Source: Ipomoea triloba
Taxonomy: Eukaryota > Streptophyta > Magnoliopsida > Solanales > Convolvulaceae
Length of the DNA: 64,000 nucleotides
Assembly (NCBI RefSeq): GCF_003576645.1
Contig: NC_044920.1
Coordinates: forward strand, 1,292,374-1,356,373
Direction of reading: 5' to 3'
Shown here: positions 34,708-46,407 of the stretch, one piece after another
How the letters are laid out: each line of letters opens with the position of its first letter
How positions within the stretch are numbered: the stretch's first letter is position 1
The notes under the pieces: model-generated
Database searches by the model: none
Told to the model about the DNA's origin: nothing
What the model saw: the letters and a program-made list of their open reading frames with translations, nothing else
Program-made: the position numbers and the translations under genes

Positions 34708-35221
34708 AAGAAGAGGTTGGCTCGTTGTTTTTTTTCCCTTTCTTCTTGGTCTTTGCTCATTGAATTCTTGTATTTCTGCTGCACCTTGTTTTTGCTGGAT
34801 GCCGGGGAATGCCCCGAGTATTTGTAATTAGGCGCTTGATGCTGCTTTTAAGCTATTAGCTGCTTTTTGTTATTTTCTTGTTGTTTATAATGGTCTCTAT
34901 CTTAGTAGTGCTCTTTAGCTCACATGCAGGTTTGGTTATCTGTTAGGCCTTGGGTGCTTTTTCTTTGCCTTGCTGGTTCGTTCTCGTTTTTGGATGATGG
35001 GCTATTTTTCTCCATCTTAGGGACTGAAATAGTCATCTTCCTTTCCCATCTATAGTTATGCCTTAGAGTTGAATCAGATAGATATAAGTTTTGTTTAGTT
35101 CGTAACCTTTGTGCTTTTCTTGCTTAGTTTTGTGCTTGTATTTATGCCAGGGTATGCCCTGTGTATCTGTACTTGTTTTCGGGTATTTAATACATATTTA
35201 CATTTACCAAAAAAAAAAAAA
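32987..35221 (+). mobile_element. 5'-truncated L1-type LINE with poly(A) and 16-bp TSD, inserted in Copia
   Basis: A target duplication of 16 bp, AAACTTGATGTCCTGC, flanks it (32971-32986 and 35222-35237). The coding remnant (32990-33763, then out of frame 33819-34025) is the C-terminal part of LINE ORF2: ...NVIDHLVSLCRNFLWGD, AWEKVCHPKAEGGLGLHNL, then the zinc-binding CSLCIGHKESSHHLFFRC, ending in YHIWRFRNLVMHDD. A-rich tracts lie at 34024-34068 and 34658-34705, the second starting with an N. The element ends in poly(A) at 35207-35221. The 3' UTR is pyrimidine-rich and about 1.2 kb. Confidence 0.9.
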
Positions 35222-35237
35222 AAACTTGATGTCCTGC

Positions 35238-35620
35238 CACACCCGACTTATAAGCCGCCTACACATTGCCAATGTCACTTTGTGCGAGAAAAAATCCAGG
35301 CTGGTCACATCCGAACTGCATTCATTCCTTCAATTCCAATCAACAATTGGTCGATATATTCACGAAGAGCCTCCCCATATACTTTTACAACAATTCTATC
35401 CAATTCCACACATACAACAATGCTATCCAATTCTTGTTTGTCCGCACGAATTTAACTCACTGGTTTAGCAAGTAGTATTTTGGAAAAGAAACCAAGGTTC
35501 ATTCGAACCCCAACAGTGGTAGAGCCATTGAGTGATTTATATCCTCCCAAATGCTTTAGCAAGCCGGATTATAGATTTAACTTTTTGTAAAAGGATTTGA
35601 GCTTTCAGGGGAAGTGTAGA
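35238..35620 (+). mobile_element. Degraded Copia RNase H end, right part
   Basis: It continues the frame broken by the LINE: ...LHIANVTLCEKK / GHIRTAF... / QLVDIFTKSLP, the typical C-terminal Copia RNase H text, in several frames. A purine-rich tract, CAGGGGAAG|TGTAGATAT (35605-35622), looks like the polypurine tract and the start of a 3' LTR at 35614. Confidence 0.75.
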
Positions 35621-35995
35621 TATTTCTTTACCATCATATCCATAATTTTTTTTTCTCATTATATTCTTGATTTTCTTGCCATTATTTCCATTGTACAATT
35701 AGAATAATTAGTGTATATATGCTTAGGATTTTTCCTTCTTGCATACACGTACAATCAATATGCATGCATATGCAATATATTTTTCCATTCTCCAACAGAT
35801 AGAAGAAAACAAATTTTGGTCCTGAAGCCTTTGAACACACATTTGTTAGAGTCATAGCTGGGTTTGAAAACTTTTGAAAAAGATTAGACAAATTTGAGGA
35901 AGTTTTGGAGACCCGACCAAAAATAAAAAAGGAAAAATAACAATATGATTATCATTTTTTTGGGGTAATCCTGATGTAGTTTTCTCTCTCCACCA
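35614..35995. other. Putative Copia 3' LTR remnant and flank
   Basis: Begins TGTAGATATT after the polypurine tract; the end is not determined. No coding sequence. Confidence 0.35.
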
Positions 35996-35999
35996 ACAA

Positions 36000-36240
36000 T
36001 CATTATTGTCCACATAGCTGTGTGGACCATACTATTAAATAATGCACATTCAATATAAAAATAATGTACATTCAGTATAAAAATAATGTACATTATATTC
36101 AGAGGATGTACATTATTTGTGTACTGAATGTACATTATTTTTATACTATAAAAATAATGTACATTCAGTACAAAAATAATGTACATTTAGTACATTAAAA
36201 ATGTACATTTGATTATGGTCCACATAGCTGTATAATTTGC
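36000..36240. mobile_element. MITE with GTCCACATAGCTGTGTGG ends and ATAATGTACATTCAGTA repeats
   Basis: The left end ATTATTGTCCACATAGCTGT and the right end ATGGTCCACATAGCTGTATAAT share a palindromic core. The interior is eight or so units of AATAATGTACATTCAGTATAA in both orientations. Related to 13705-13925. Confidence 0.6.
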
Positions 36241-36329
36241 CCTCCACCAAATACCCTCTAAATACGTAAAGAATAAATGACTAACAAAATACATGACTAT
36301 TAATTAGGTAATAGAATAAATACATGCAT

Positions 36330-36460
36330 ATAACCAACATGGTTGGCGTGGTGGTTCAGCACCTTGACCCACTTAGTGTGCTGACAATTGGGGCGAGGGT
36401 TAGTCTTCTGGCTATCGGTTGGAGGGATACCTTTGGGCAAATCCAAAAAAAAGAATAAAT
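36330..36460. mobile_element. Possible tRNA-derived SINE or SINE relic
   Basis: ATGGTTGGCGTGGTGGTTCAG resembles a pol III A box, and GGGCGAGGGTTAGTCTTC roughly a B-box area. It ends in an A-rich tail (36447-36453). Weak; no duplicate found in the window. Confidence 0.35.
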
Positions 36461-36579
36461 ACATGCACATATATTTAGCATTTTAAGAGAATAATGGTTA
36501 ATGAATTTGATTTAATGATTGTGGGTAAGATTAATTAAATTAATGACTTAGTGAATTCTATTATAAAGATTTTCAGTAG

Positions 36580-37016
36580 TTATGTCGTGGACCCAGGTCC
36601 AATACGACGTCGTTTCACAATTTAAAAAAAAATAAAATTAACGGCGACTCCTCATCGCAACAGAACCCCACATTCACAATTTGGGAACTCCACATTCACA
36701 CATTACAGGGCTATATGTTTAGTACTGTTATGCATTCACACATTCAAAACTCTATATTCACAGGCCCTATACTCCATATTTACAACTTGGAACCCCACAT
36801 TCACATATTACAAGGCTATAAGTTGTTAAAACTCTGTTAACTCTACTACAGATTCACACATTCATAACTCTACATTCACAAATTCTATACTCCATATTCA
36901 CAATTTGAAACCTCCACATTCACACATTTCAGGACTATATGTTTAGTAATTTTTTTTTTAAAATAAAATAGTGAAATAGCGTCGTATTACAAGGTGGACC
37001 TGGGTCCACGACATAA
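36580..37016. mobile_element. Palindromic-end MITE, second copy (reverse orientation)
   Basis: Ends TTATGTCGTGGACCCAGGTC and GACCTGGGTCCACGACATAA are inverted. The interior CACATTCACAATTTGGAACTC units are the reverse complement of those at 12777-13425. Confidence 0.75.
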
Positions 37017-37097
37017 TTTGGGAAAGATTTTAGTATGGACATAAATATGACCATTATGACAATGGTTTGTAATAGTTATTATATATATATATATAAG

Positions 37098-37352
37098 GGT
37101 CACACTTGCGTAAGATCATCTCACGAATACTTATTCGTGAGACGGGTCGGGTTAAAGCAACATGCAAATGCCATACTTATATGTGTAAATGTCATACTTA
37201 TATGTTTAAATATAATACTAATCAAAAGGGTCACACTTGTGTAAGATCATCTCACGAATCCTTATTCGTGAGACGGGTCGGTCAAAGCAACATGCAAGTG
37301 CCATACTTATGTGTAAATGTCATACTTATATGTTCAAATATAATACTAATCA
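37098..37352. repeat. Tandem duplication of about 130 bp
   Basis: The block beginning GGGTCACACTTGCGTAAGATC recurs at 37228 (GGGTCACACTTGTGTAAGATC), both with ATTCGTGAGACGGGTCGG and CATACTTATATGTTTAAATA. Related words (CTCACGAAT, GTGAGACGG) occur in the MITE at 54132-54270. Confidence 0.85.
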
Positions 37353-37359
37353 AGAATAC

Positions 37360-38310
37360 AATTTTTGTTACTTAGAGAAAAAGTAAACATTTTTCATAAG
37401 TAATGTTGACAAGTGCCCCTTACTTATAAGGGAAAATATAATACTTTTGAGGAAAAATGTAATACTTTTAAATCGAAATGTAAAAGTATTGTATTTCACT
37501 TAAAAGTATTATATTTACCCTTTAATAAGTGTAACAAAACTTTTTTTTTTCATGATTAGTATTACATTTGAGCATATAAATATGACATTTGTGCATATAA
37601 GTATTACATTTGCATCTTGACCCGACCCTTCTCACGGTGAGTCCAATATATATTATTGGACTAATTGGACACAATGAAGAAGAATAAAGTAGTAAGTTTT
37701 TAGTTTTCAAAAAAAAAAAGTAGTAATTTATTATTGTTTATTATTTATTTGTTGACAGGATAAGTGGACTAATTTATATACGGAGTATTTATTTTTTAAT
37801 CCATATGACGATAAAATATTATTTCTGAAAAATATGGTTTTTGTTTCCTTCTTCCTCTTTATGGCCACTAGGAAGGAACGCTATCTTGTTGAAGAGGACT
37901 GATCTGAGGTCCAAGGTGGCAATGGTGGTCCCATTTTTTTTATTTTTATTTTTCAAAATTCTGAGTGTTTCTTGCATTCAAGAAACAGATACAATTCCAC
38001 TCACGTTTTTAATTGGAGAATTGGAGAATTGGACATTTAATTTAATGATTTAACTCATGAATTTTGCAAATGTCATATTTTGTGTGGACAACAAGCACAC
38101 GTGTATCAATTGCGTGGAAGCATTGATAAGACCATGAAATATCAAAATGGTCCAAAGGATGGGTGAATGAGTCCACAAATGTCTCCTTGTAATCTTTGCA
38201 GAAAAACATGTGACTCAAGACGGACCTTAGAACGCAAAATACAAGTAATGAGTTTTCCTTTCGCACAAGCAGTACATGTATAATCTTTAAGTGAAAGACT
38301 ATTTGTTCTA
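37360..38310. other. Intergenic, AT-rich
   Basis: 37400-37620 has repeated AATGTAATACTTTTA-like words and an inverse of the 37.1-kb repeat end (GACCCGACCCTTCTCACGG). No gene. Confidence 0.4.
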
Positions 38311-38672
38311 AGGAGGTTAATTATTTCTAGTTGAGTTTGAAAGGATCAGGCCGATCATAGTTTGCCCAGGGTGACCTAAGCGGTCATGCTATAATATGAA
38401 AGAATGTGAATCTTTAATCTTTATGGCGAGTGCAACGCATGAGATTTGATGTCTAATATAGAAATAATATAGATATGAGGAAAAGGAAGGAAGTTCTTGG
38501 ATTTCCTGTTTCTGCCTATTGATTATTTGGGTCATGATAAGGTTTTCAGAATTGTTTTTAGTCTTGGTTTCGACATGGAAATCGTTTGACTGAATATCCT
38601 AGAAACTAAGTAGAGTTCGTGTGGATTAAGGGTACAAAAGGGCATTCTCAATTATTAAACTAGTACCCTTAA
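38310..38672 (-). mobile_element. Degraded Copia gag-pol fragment, downstream part
   Basis: The minus strand reads, with breaks, IIENALLYP.STRTLLSF.DI....FHVETKT, the segment that follows the protease in Copia polyproteins. It is the continuation of the fragment at 40074-40260, separated by a solo LTR. Confidence 0.7.
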
Positions 38673-38677
38673 GGAAG

Positions 38678-40068
38678 TGATGGACAATTTTAATATATGT
38701 CCTCGCAAGTGCACGAATCAGTTGTAGTGATAGTGTGCAAAGGCAAGGGTCGAACGGAATTGATACAATGCAATTTAGACAATGCAATACAATTACTTGA
38801 AAATAAAATACCGAACTTATAATTCAAAATACTCAGAACAAAAATCAAAGATAAGAATAAACGCAAATGTAAAATAATTGAATCAAAACTTAGGCAGGTA
38901 ACAATTAAAAAGAACCAGGACGTTTAATAACAATTAAATTGGAAAAGCCTGGTCATGAATCAATAACCACTACCCGAATTAGAACTAAATAAATAATTCC
39001 CTCAACGAACTAATTATGCCAAAACTAGCCAAATATCAATACAATTAATCTAAGTATAAAATCATAAGATAAAGCATAATCAATTGGCGAATTAAATTAA
39101 TGAATCCAAAGTGTTCGTAGTAAAAGCATCATATTCCCAGAATAGTGAAATTAACAAAGCATTGTTGAAAGATCAATATTAATCAACTCTTCGAGTACTG
39201 TAATTGAAATTGCTAAAGTGAACTAATTATAAAATAATGTTTGCAGTCACAGAATATTGATATACGAAAGATGTATCTTGTAGCACAACATTATAAAGTT
39301 CAAGAATGCTCAAAATATGTAATTAAACCAAATGCTTTAGAAAGGAGAAAAAAACAAAAACCAGAGTGCCCTGCTGCTACGAAGTCAAGTTGCCGAACCA
39401 AGGATTGCTGCTCCGCCGGAGAAATAATTGCATGCCCAGAACAGAGTTATTGATGTCGCCGACGAAACGAAAATCACAGCCAAGAATAATTCGCTGGAGA
39501 AATAAACGTCCCTCTAATTCAACGGAGCCGTCGTGGAGAAGCTCGGAACCGCCGTACCTGCGATTATGTCCTGCTCTTTCCTCTTACCGCCTCCGGAATT
39601 AGTCGGGAGTGAACTGATGATTGGTGATTAGATTCGTCCCCCTTTTATAATTTTCATCCCCAACTGCAATCCGATTCTTCATGGAGAAATCGCATCTGAC
39701 TTGTGGCACTAGCTCCCGCAGAAGGCCTTGAACAGAGGAACGCCATTGACGCGAATCGGAGTTTTCGGAGACTTGGTCTGTTGCCGCGAGAAATCCTGCG
39801 CCTCTCTCTCGTTCCTCATTGCTCGTGGCTGATGTTGTTAAGGCCCGAAGAAGGGCATTTAGGTGGTTGGGCTGGGCAATATTACTAACAAAAGCAACTT
39901 TGGACTTTAAACATTTGGGCTGACAAAAATTATTCTAAATCAAATCACTAAAAACACTCAAACAATATTAATTATTAAAATAACTAAAAGTGAATGCATA
40001 ATTAACTAAAATTGTAATTAAATTATAAAAATCTTTACTTAAATTGATAACAAAAATAATGCTCATCA
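38678..40068. mobile_element. Solo LTR (about 1.39 kb) with 5-bp TSD
   Basis: It starts TGATGGACAA and ends ...GCTCATCA (TG...CA with short TGATG/CATCA inversion), flanked by GGAAG (38673-38677 and 40069-40073). The left part has the phrase CTCGCAAGTGCACGAATCAG, seen at the start of many plant LTRs. No second LTR, primer-binding site or internal coding sequence, so it is a solo LTR or LTR-only element. Confidence 0.75.
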
Positions 40069-40073
40069 GGAAG

Positions 40074-40260
40074 TATAAGTGAGACTCTTCCGGAGTCCAC
40101 TATAGAAACCTTATCATCGGCAATAGTTGAAATATTGCCTTTGTGTGGATTAATCGTTTGGAAAAATCTTCTATCCATCAGGATAGTGTGAGTGGTTGCA
40201 CTATTGACTAGGCATACCGTTGATCTGTCTCCTTGTAATTAAAAATAGTTGTTTGTTTTC
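40074..40260 (-). mobile_element. Copia aspartic protease fragment
   Basis: The minus strand encodes CLVNSATTHTILMDRRFF...VSIVDSGRVSLILP, clearly the Copia protease region (D-S-A/G-x-T-H active site, with D replaced by N here). The solo LTR splits the frame right after LILP. Confidence 0.85.
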
Positions 40261-40957
40261 ATCAATATTGTTAGAAAAGAAACATGTTTGGAAATGGTAG
40301 TGTGAAAGGAATGCTTTCCTTTTTTGATATGGTTGACTATTGTTTGGAAGACTAATTTGTCATTGGGCAAATATTCTTTACTATTTTATTCTTCCAATTT
40401 TCTTAATTTAAGCATATTTGTTTGTTTAATCACAATCGTGCATCCTTTGTTTTTAATGGCTTAATAGATTAGTTATCAAGTTTTCACCTAAAGCATAGTC
40501 ATCATGGAAGTTGGACCTTCTCTCTCTCTCTGGATTAACAGTGATTAAAAATAGGCGCGGTGACAATTTGATATTTTTGCATTTATGCAAGGTTGAAAAA
40601 ATTAGAAAAAGTTTTGAGAAGGACTAAAAGTGTCCAAAAAATAATAGTCTGGAATGTTAAAGGGCAAAAACGATAGTCAGAAACTAAATTTGGAATTGTC
40701 ATCAAAGACAAGGGACCTTCGGTGGAATTAACTCTACAATATAATAGTATAAACTATAAAGTAGATCAGAAACAAAATGAACTGGAAAAAAAGAAAAAAA
40801 AAAAAAAGGCTCACACGTAATTCTTAGTAGATGAGGTATCCACTAGGGTTTTTTTTTTTTTTTTGCTTGTCAACGTCCCATATTATTTGTACACAGTACA
40901 AAAATTGGAATTTACTTTCTATCTCAGACTCTCCATGTTTTGTAGAACTGAGCAGCT

Positions 40958-41350
40958 CTAGTGATCATCATTTGCAACAAGTGACAATCTGACTTTAGTT
41001 TTGTGGAATGATGACTTGAAATACTGGAAGCAGAAATGCAAATCCTCTTCACAAGCTATAGTGATCATTTCCCCATCTTCATCCTTGTACATGAACTTAA
41101 GACCATCTGCTTCCAAAAGACTGAGTCTCTTTAAGACTTGTGTTTTCAACCCGTCCATGGTTGGAAGGTCGAGTGGGAACTTGAAAAGATCCTTCTTCCA
41201 TTCTACTTTAACCCACAACCTAGTACTATCTTCGGACCGTTGCTGATCTTGAAGGTCTGGTGTAGACATTATGCCTTCTTGGCTTGTTTTGTATGGAAAT
41301 CTGCTAACTTTAGAAAAAATTAAAATAAAAAACATTGCTTAGATTGATGC

Positions 41351-41404
<54 letters not shown>

Positions 41405-42061
41405 AAGTAGAACATATACTTGAAATAAAGATGTTCCGGAAAAAAGACAAATCCTAGCTGGCAAAATGACAAAACTATGAATATTCAATTCATTAATACC
41501 TGCTTTTTCAATTTCCGTAATCATGCTTGGACCCGCTTCAGAAGTCACAGCTCCCAAAGTTGGGATCGGTTCAGACATTTTATAGACACTTACCGGAGGG
41601 CACTCCGTGTGAACAGTCATCGGCATGTTCAAATTGGCCATGTTCTCTACGGTGGAAACAGTAATCGGAGAGCCAAGAATGTCCATGTTCCCGGTTGATG
41701 TCCATACCGTGGAAATGCTGGGGTAGGTGGAAACAGTCATCGGAGGCCCACCAAGACCAAGACCAAGCCCGTCGTCCATGTTTCCTGTCGCTGTCCATCC
41801 CAAATTAGGCATGTTCTCTGCCGGAGGCCATGCCGTGGAAAAGCCTGAGTAGGTGGAAACATTCATCGGAAGCCCACCACGACCAAGCATGTCCATGTTC
41901 CCCGCCGCTGCTGCCCACCCCAAATTAGGCATAATGTTGTCCACGGGAGGCAACCCCGTAGGGATGTTGAACACAGTTGAACCCGACATCATGTCCTCCG
42001 GCGTAGGCAATACAGCAGCATTGTCAGGGACACTACTAGACCCATAACCATTATTCTCCAT
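40958..42061 (-). CDS. PB1-domain protein with Met/Gly/Pro-rich repeats (copy 2)
   Basis: Exons 42061-41500 and 41307-40958 (phase-1 intron) give 303 aa. The repeat region (1-187) keeps MENNGYGSS, MPNLGWAAA, GLGLGLGGPPM and VSTYPSIST, and carries an extra repeat (TYPSISTVWTSTGNMD) and an extra EPIPTLGAVTSEAG stretch compared with copy 1. Exon 2 opens V-S-R-F-P-Y-K and lacks the TKPPNPSP linker. PB1 (219-299) has lysine K221 and OPCA YKDEDGEMITIACEEDL at 261-277. The intron contains an (AT)n run of about 50 bp at 41352-41400. The sequence is very close to copy 1, so the duplication is recent and both copies look functional. Confidence 0.82.
41352..41400. repeat. (AT)n microsatellite in the intron of PB1 copy 2
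   Basis: Uninterrupted alternating AT of about 49 bp; shorter at the matching place in copy 1. Confidence 0.95.
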
Positions 42062-42426
42062 TAAAAATAAAAAGTTTTTTAGGATGACACAAGCTAAGCT
42101 AGAATAACAAGACTCAAAAAAGGGAAAGGTTGGTGAAATGAGGCCAGGAAGGAGTAAAGGACACAGACTAAAAGTAGGAAACTCGATACAAAGTGGAAAC
42201 CCATGCCAAAAGGATCAGATCAATCAAGTTCAATTCAAAGTTTTTCACTTAGAGGAACCACAAGATTGATTTTTGGGGAGGTTTTTTGTTCTAGCCAGAG
42301 CTGGAGGGTGTGAAGTGGGAAAGGGTAGAGAAAGAATGAATAATAGAGATTAGAGACGCCGGGATGCAGGGAACAAAAGGGGGTGGTCTTTGTGGGGCCA
42401 TCATGTTGGAGGTGGTGATCCAACAC

Positions 42427-42429
<3 letters not shown>

Positions 42430-42462
<33 letters not shown>
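42430..42462. repeat. Poly(T) tract at an insertion border
   Basis: A run of 33 T in the 5' flank of PB1 copy 2, absent from copy 1. It could be the tail of a reverse-oriented retroposon; no body was identified. Confidence 0.7.
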
Positions 42463-42467
<5 letters not shown>

Positions 42468-42757
42468 TTGAAAGAACATAAAGGTTATTATAATTCCTTC
42501 TTGTTAGTTTGTTAGGAAGGGTCCTTAGCTTAGCATTGGGCTGAAAAGAGAAAATTAAAAAAGAAAAGAATTGTAGTTTCATGAAAATTGGAAAAAGAAA
42601 ATTAGAAAAGAAAAACATTGTAATTTTATAAAAATGATAGGGTGAGAATTTAAATTTCATTGTTTGATAAACAAGAATGGGATGGATAATAATAATGGAA
42701 AGGAAATAAGCTAATAAAGACTAAATTGTCATTATATAATAATAATAATAATAATAA

Positions 42758-43955
42758 TCTATACTATTAATAAAAACAATATCCTCAGTTTTAACTTCCC
42801 GCCCAAAACAGACCTATAATATTATGGTTTGCGTAATATTGTAAAATATGGTAATACAATTCCTATCCCTAATACAATTGTAAACTAAAATAGAATTCCT
42901 AATAAAATATATTCTTCCCTACGTTCCTATTCGTAATACTATTCTAGACTAGAATTACTAATGGTAATAATTCAGTATATATATTTTTCTCTGCAATGCA
43001 ATCTATACTATTAATAAAAACAATATCCTCAATTTTAACTTGTATTATGGTATGGTGCGTAATATTGTACAAAATATGAAAATTTGGCATAATTCAACCC
43101 GTAAGGCCAACCAATTTTCTGAACGACATTCGTGCATGCAGGTGTCGGCGCACGAGTCAAGCGTTTTTAAGTTCATTTTGGGATTTCATTTGCACCCCCT
43201 CCCCCCTTGCGTGCGAGAGAGAACCTCTATGCTATACAATTCAATAAGCCTTAGAAAAACTCTTGTATAAGTAGTGGTGCAAACCAATTTCGAGAACAAA
43301 TTTCTCATTCACCCATTATCAGTTTTGAGCGTACAATATATCAATCTTTTCGTCTAATTACGAAGAACACGAATCCACGTTGACCCGACCCAAATCGAAA
43401 GTGGACCCCACATATATTTGTACCACAATATTGCCAGTAAAATGCCATTTTATGCTAATTTTTTTCCAACAGTTATTTGTCCAGAGAATATCAACGTGTT
43501 GAAGGAAGAAGATGATATATAGTGAAGGGCAATATCATCTTCACTATATATCATCTTCTTCCTCCAACACAACGCTCTACGGCCAACCAACAATTACTCA
43601 ACTGATTATCCCATTACTCCCATGTAAATTTTTTCTCTAATATAGTTATACTTACTGAATATCAAAATATAAGTGTACCTCAAGATCTTGCAATAACTAA
43701 CCGACAAGTAATTAAATTAATGAATATGATGCAATAATGTAAATTATCTACCTATTGCATTTATACACTTATTTTAGAACACTGAATTTTTGTGATATTT
43801 GTTACATGCAAGGAAGACTCATACTATAATTGCATTTATACACTTATTCATACTCATATTCGATGTTATAATTTCTATAATTGTATATCAATTCAAATAT
43901 TTCTTAAAATATTATAACAAATTCATTCCGTGCAACGCACGTGTGAAAATACTAG
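42758..43955 (+). mobile_element. Non-autonomous Helitron (copy 1)
   Basis: Inserted between A and T; 5' end TCTATACTATTAATAAAA, 3' end CTAG (43952-43955) preceded about 10 nt upstream by the hairpin CGTGC-AAC-GCACG. These are Helitron terminal features. The 5' end is repeated internally at about 43004, suggesting nesting or tandem ends. No Rep/helicase sequence. It contains the hairpin at 43496-43570. Confidence 0.78.
43496..43570. repeat. Precursor-like hairpin, 32-bp arms, 11-nt loop
   Basis: Arms 43496-43527 and 43539-43570 pair at 31 of 32 positions; the stem includes GAAGAAGATGATATATAGTG. It lies inside the Helitron. Confidence 0.9.
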
Positions 43956-43999
43956 TAATAGTTAAAAAAATAATTGTATAAGAGGAAAATTGTAAATTA

Positions 44000-44760
44000 A
44001 TTTAAAATTGCAATTCCACATACTATGGAATTGCAATTCATGAAGGATCCTAAGAATATATTGCAATTCTATGATTGGAGGGAATTATAATTCCATAAAA
44101 TTATAATTTCATGGAGTTTGATACGAATGGAATTACAAACTACCCTTTTATGCCTCTGGTGTACATTCTTCTCTGCACTTAATCACATCAAGGGGAAAAA
44201 AAATTGTTGCATATCTTTCTTTCTCTATTTATTTTTTTCCCCTTTTCCTCATCCTTCTCTATTCTATTTCGCAAAAAAAAAAAAAAAAATTGAGCAAAAG
44301 ATTCCAATCTTGCCTTTTTGGCCTGGAAAAAGCTTATTTTGAATCTTTTAGAAATAGACTATCACCCTGTTAATCTGCAGAGTAATCTTTCTAATAGAGG
44401 TTTGATTGTAATTGTTGTATTAACTCTTTTAACAAGATTTCAAAAAACTCTTTTAACAATGTCTCTATTAGGGAATTTTGCCATTCACTCTCTGGCTAAT
44501 AAGTGTTGGGTTCTCAATCTATCAGATATGGGAATTTACCTCTCAACTCTCTGTATTCATAATTTTTTTCGTTATTTATTAATACATTATTTACCCTTTT
44601 CTTTAAAAAAAATGTTAATTCAAACTTTGATTTATGCATGATTAAATTAGTTTATACATTATAGGAAATTATACTTTTTAACTCCCAAATTAGTTAAGTG
44701 TAAGTTTAGTTATTACCTACCATAACTTACAAACATGATTTTTTTAATGTGAAAGGTAAA
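44000..44760. other. Remainder of the insertion-rich 5' flank of PB1 copy 2
   Basis: 44000-44160 (ATGGAATTGCAATTC..., TTATGCCTCTGGTGTACATTC) resumes the sequence matched at 26040-26110. 44165-44750 is AT-rich with no clear domain. Confidence 0.4.
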
Positions 44761-44764
44761 ATAT

Positions 44765-45072
44765 ATTAAGAATAAATGAAGCTAAGGATCACAAACTGTG
44801 AACCAAACTTGGTCGTCAAACTCATCAAGCACAAAATTAAACTCCCAAGTAACAGGAGTAATCAAAATAAAATGTGGTTAGGTGGATAGTATGAGTAAAT
44901 AACACTATTACATATACAGAAGACGGAATAGTAAAAATAAATCCTCCATAAGTTGAAGTCTTGCTGGCAAAGAGAGTTGCGGGCTTTCCAAATTCTGTAA
45001 ACAGCGTTGGCGAAGGTAAGGATAAAAGTTGAGGGTGGTTTAAAGAGCTGAGTCCAACATTTTATCACCAAA
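44765..45072 (-). mobile_element. LINE ORF2 C-terminal fragment (copy 2)
   Basis: The minus strand encodes TFILTFANAVYRIWKARNSLC, typical of the very end of plant L1-type ORF2. It matches 26150-26475 at about the same distance from the PB1 gene, so it was duplicated with it. Confidence 0.7.
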
Positions 45073-45225
45073 ATATAATGTTAATTGCTATGTAAATATA
45101 AAAAAAAAAATTAAAATTTCGCATTCGCTACTTGTTATAATTTTTAGTGTGTTACACCTTTGAGATTAAAGGCTCATCATCAATAAAAAAAAATTATACT
45201 TAGTAATAAATTATCTTATATATAT

Positions 45226-45613
45226 GTGTATATATATATAGGGTAGGGTTCCAGTGAGACCACTTGCTTAGGTAAGATCGTGAGATCGCATCTTGTACGT
45301 GCATCCATGTAATACGTTTTAATGATCTAGATTGATTGGCACACAGACACACTTTGTTCGCACACACTTCAACTTGGAATCTTAATCAATCTAGACCATT
45401 AAAAAATTTTGAGATAAAATCTTGTACATCAATCACTGTTCGCACACATTTAATCATCATCCGCACACACTTAATCACAATTCTCACACATTTTATTACC
45501 GTTCGCACACACTTCAACTTAGCATCTTAAATCAATCTAGACCATTAAATTATAAAATGGATGCACAAGATCTGATCTCACGATCTTACCTAAACAAGTG
45601 ATTTCATATGATC

Positions 45614-45650
<37 letters not shown>
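45226..45650. mobile_element. MITE with TATATATAGGG-TAGG termini
   Basis: The left end (TAGGGTTCCAGTGAGACCAC ... AGGTAAGATCGTGAGATC) is the imperfect inverse of the right end (GATCTCACGATCTTACCT ... TGATCCTAAC), both bordered by TA runs. The interior has CGCACACACTT repeats. Of the type often classed as Mutator-like MITEs. Confidence 0.65.

Positions 45651-45700
<50 letters not shown>
45620..45700. repeat. (TA)n microsatellite
   Basis: About 80 bp of alternating TA with one break. Confidence 0.95.
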
Positions 45701-45704
<4 letters not shown>

Positions 45705-45715
45705 TCTCGTGCGGT

Positions 45716-46400
45716 TGGGATGCTCAGGTGCGGTTGGGCGGTGAGAGGAGAGCCATTGATCTTGCCAAAATCAATGTCCAGGATTAACAATATTTAATAA
45801 AATACGCGGTGGTAATTTGGTCATTTTTCATTTGAGTCAAACTTAAGGTGCGTAGGATTTGTACTTAAAGTGCGTAGGTCTTGTGCTTAAGGTGCATTGT
45901 GTTCCTTCTTTAGATGCGTGATTTCTGTACTTAAGGTGCGTGCAGTTGAAAACTTAAAGTGCGTAAGTTATGTGCTTAAGGTGCGTGATTTCTATACTTA
46001 AGGTGCGTCAATTTTTTAGTTGATAACTTAAGGTGCGTTTTTTTTGTTGAAATTTAAGGTGAGCCGATTTAAAGCTTTAGGTGCGGGCGCGATTTTTTTT
46101 TCTTAAGGTGCGTGATTTTTCTTCTTAAGGTGCGCCTTTGTATCACTTAAGGTGTGCCATTGTTATAAACTGAAGGTGCGTCATTTTAACATTTAAGGTG
46201 TTTTGTTCTAACACTTAAGGTGCGTGTTTCTATCACTTAAGGTGTGCCATTTTTAGCATATGCTTCTTCTTTGCAGAGACGTGTTTTATTTTAAAATTTT
46301 CATTAATTTGAATCGTCGTTGATCTAGATTTGATCAACGACTCAAATCTAGTTAATTACATGACCTCACCTGGGACCTCTTCCGCGCCTCAACCCGTCCC
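45716..46400. repeat. ACTTAAGGTGCGT minisatellite-like element (direct)
   Basis: About 17 imperfect units of CTTAAGGTGCGTNNTTTNTA (45840-46260), with element-like borders GCGGTTGGGCGGTGAGAGG on the left and ACCTCACCTGGGACC on the right. It is absent from the first duplicated unit. Confidence 0.75.
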
Positions 46401-46407
46401 TATATAT

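Noticed and set aside
35109..35475. Overlapping plus-strand frames
   Set aside because: They are broken pieces of Copia RNase H across the LINE border, in several frames, not a host gene.
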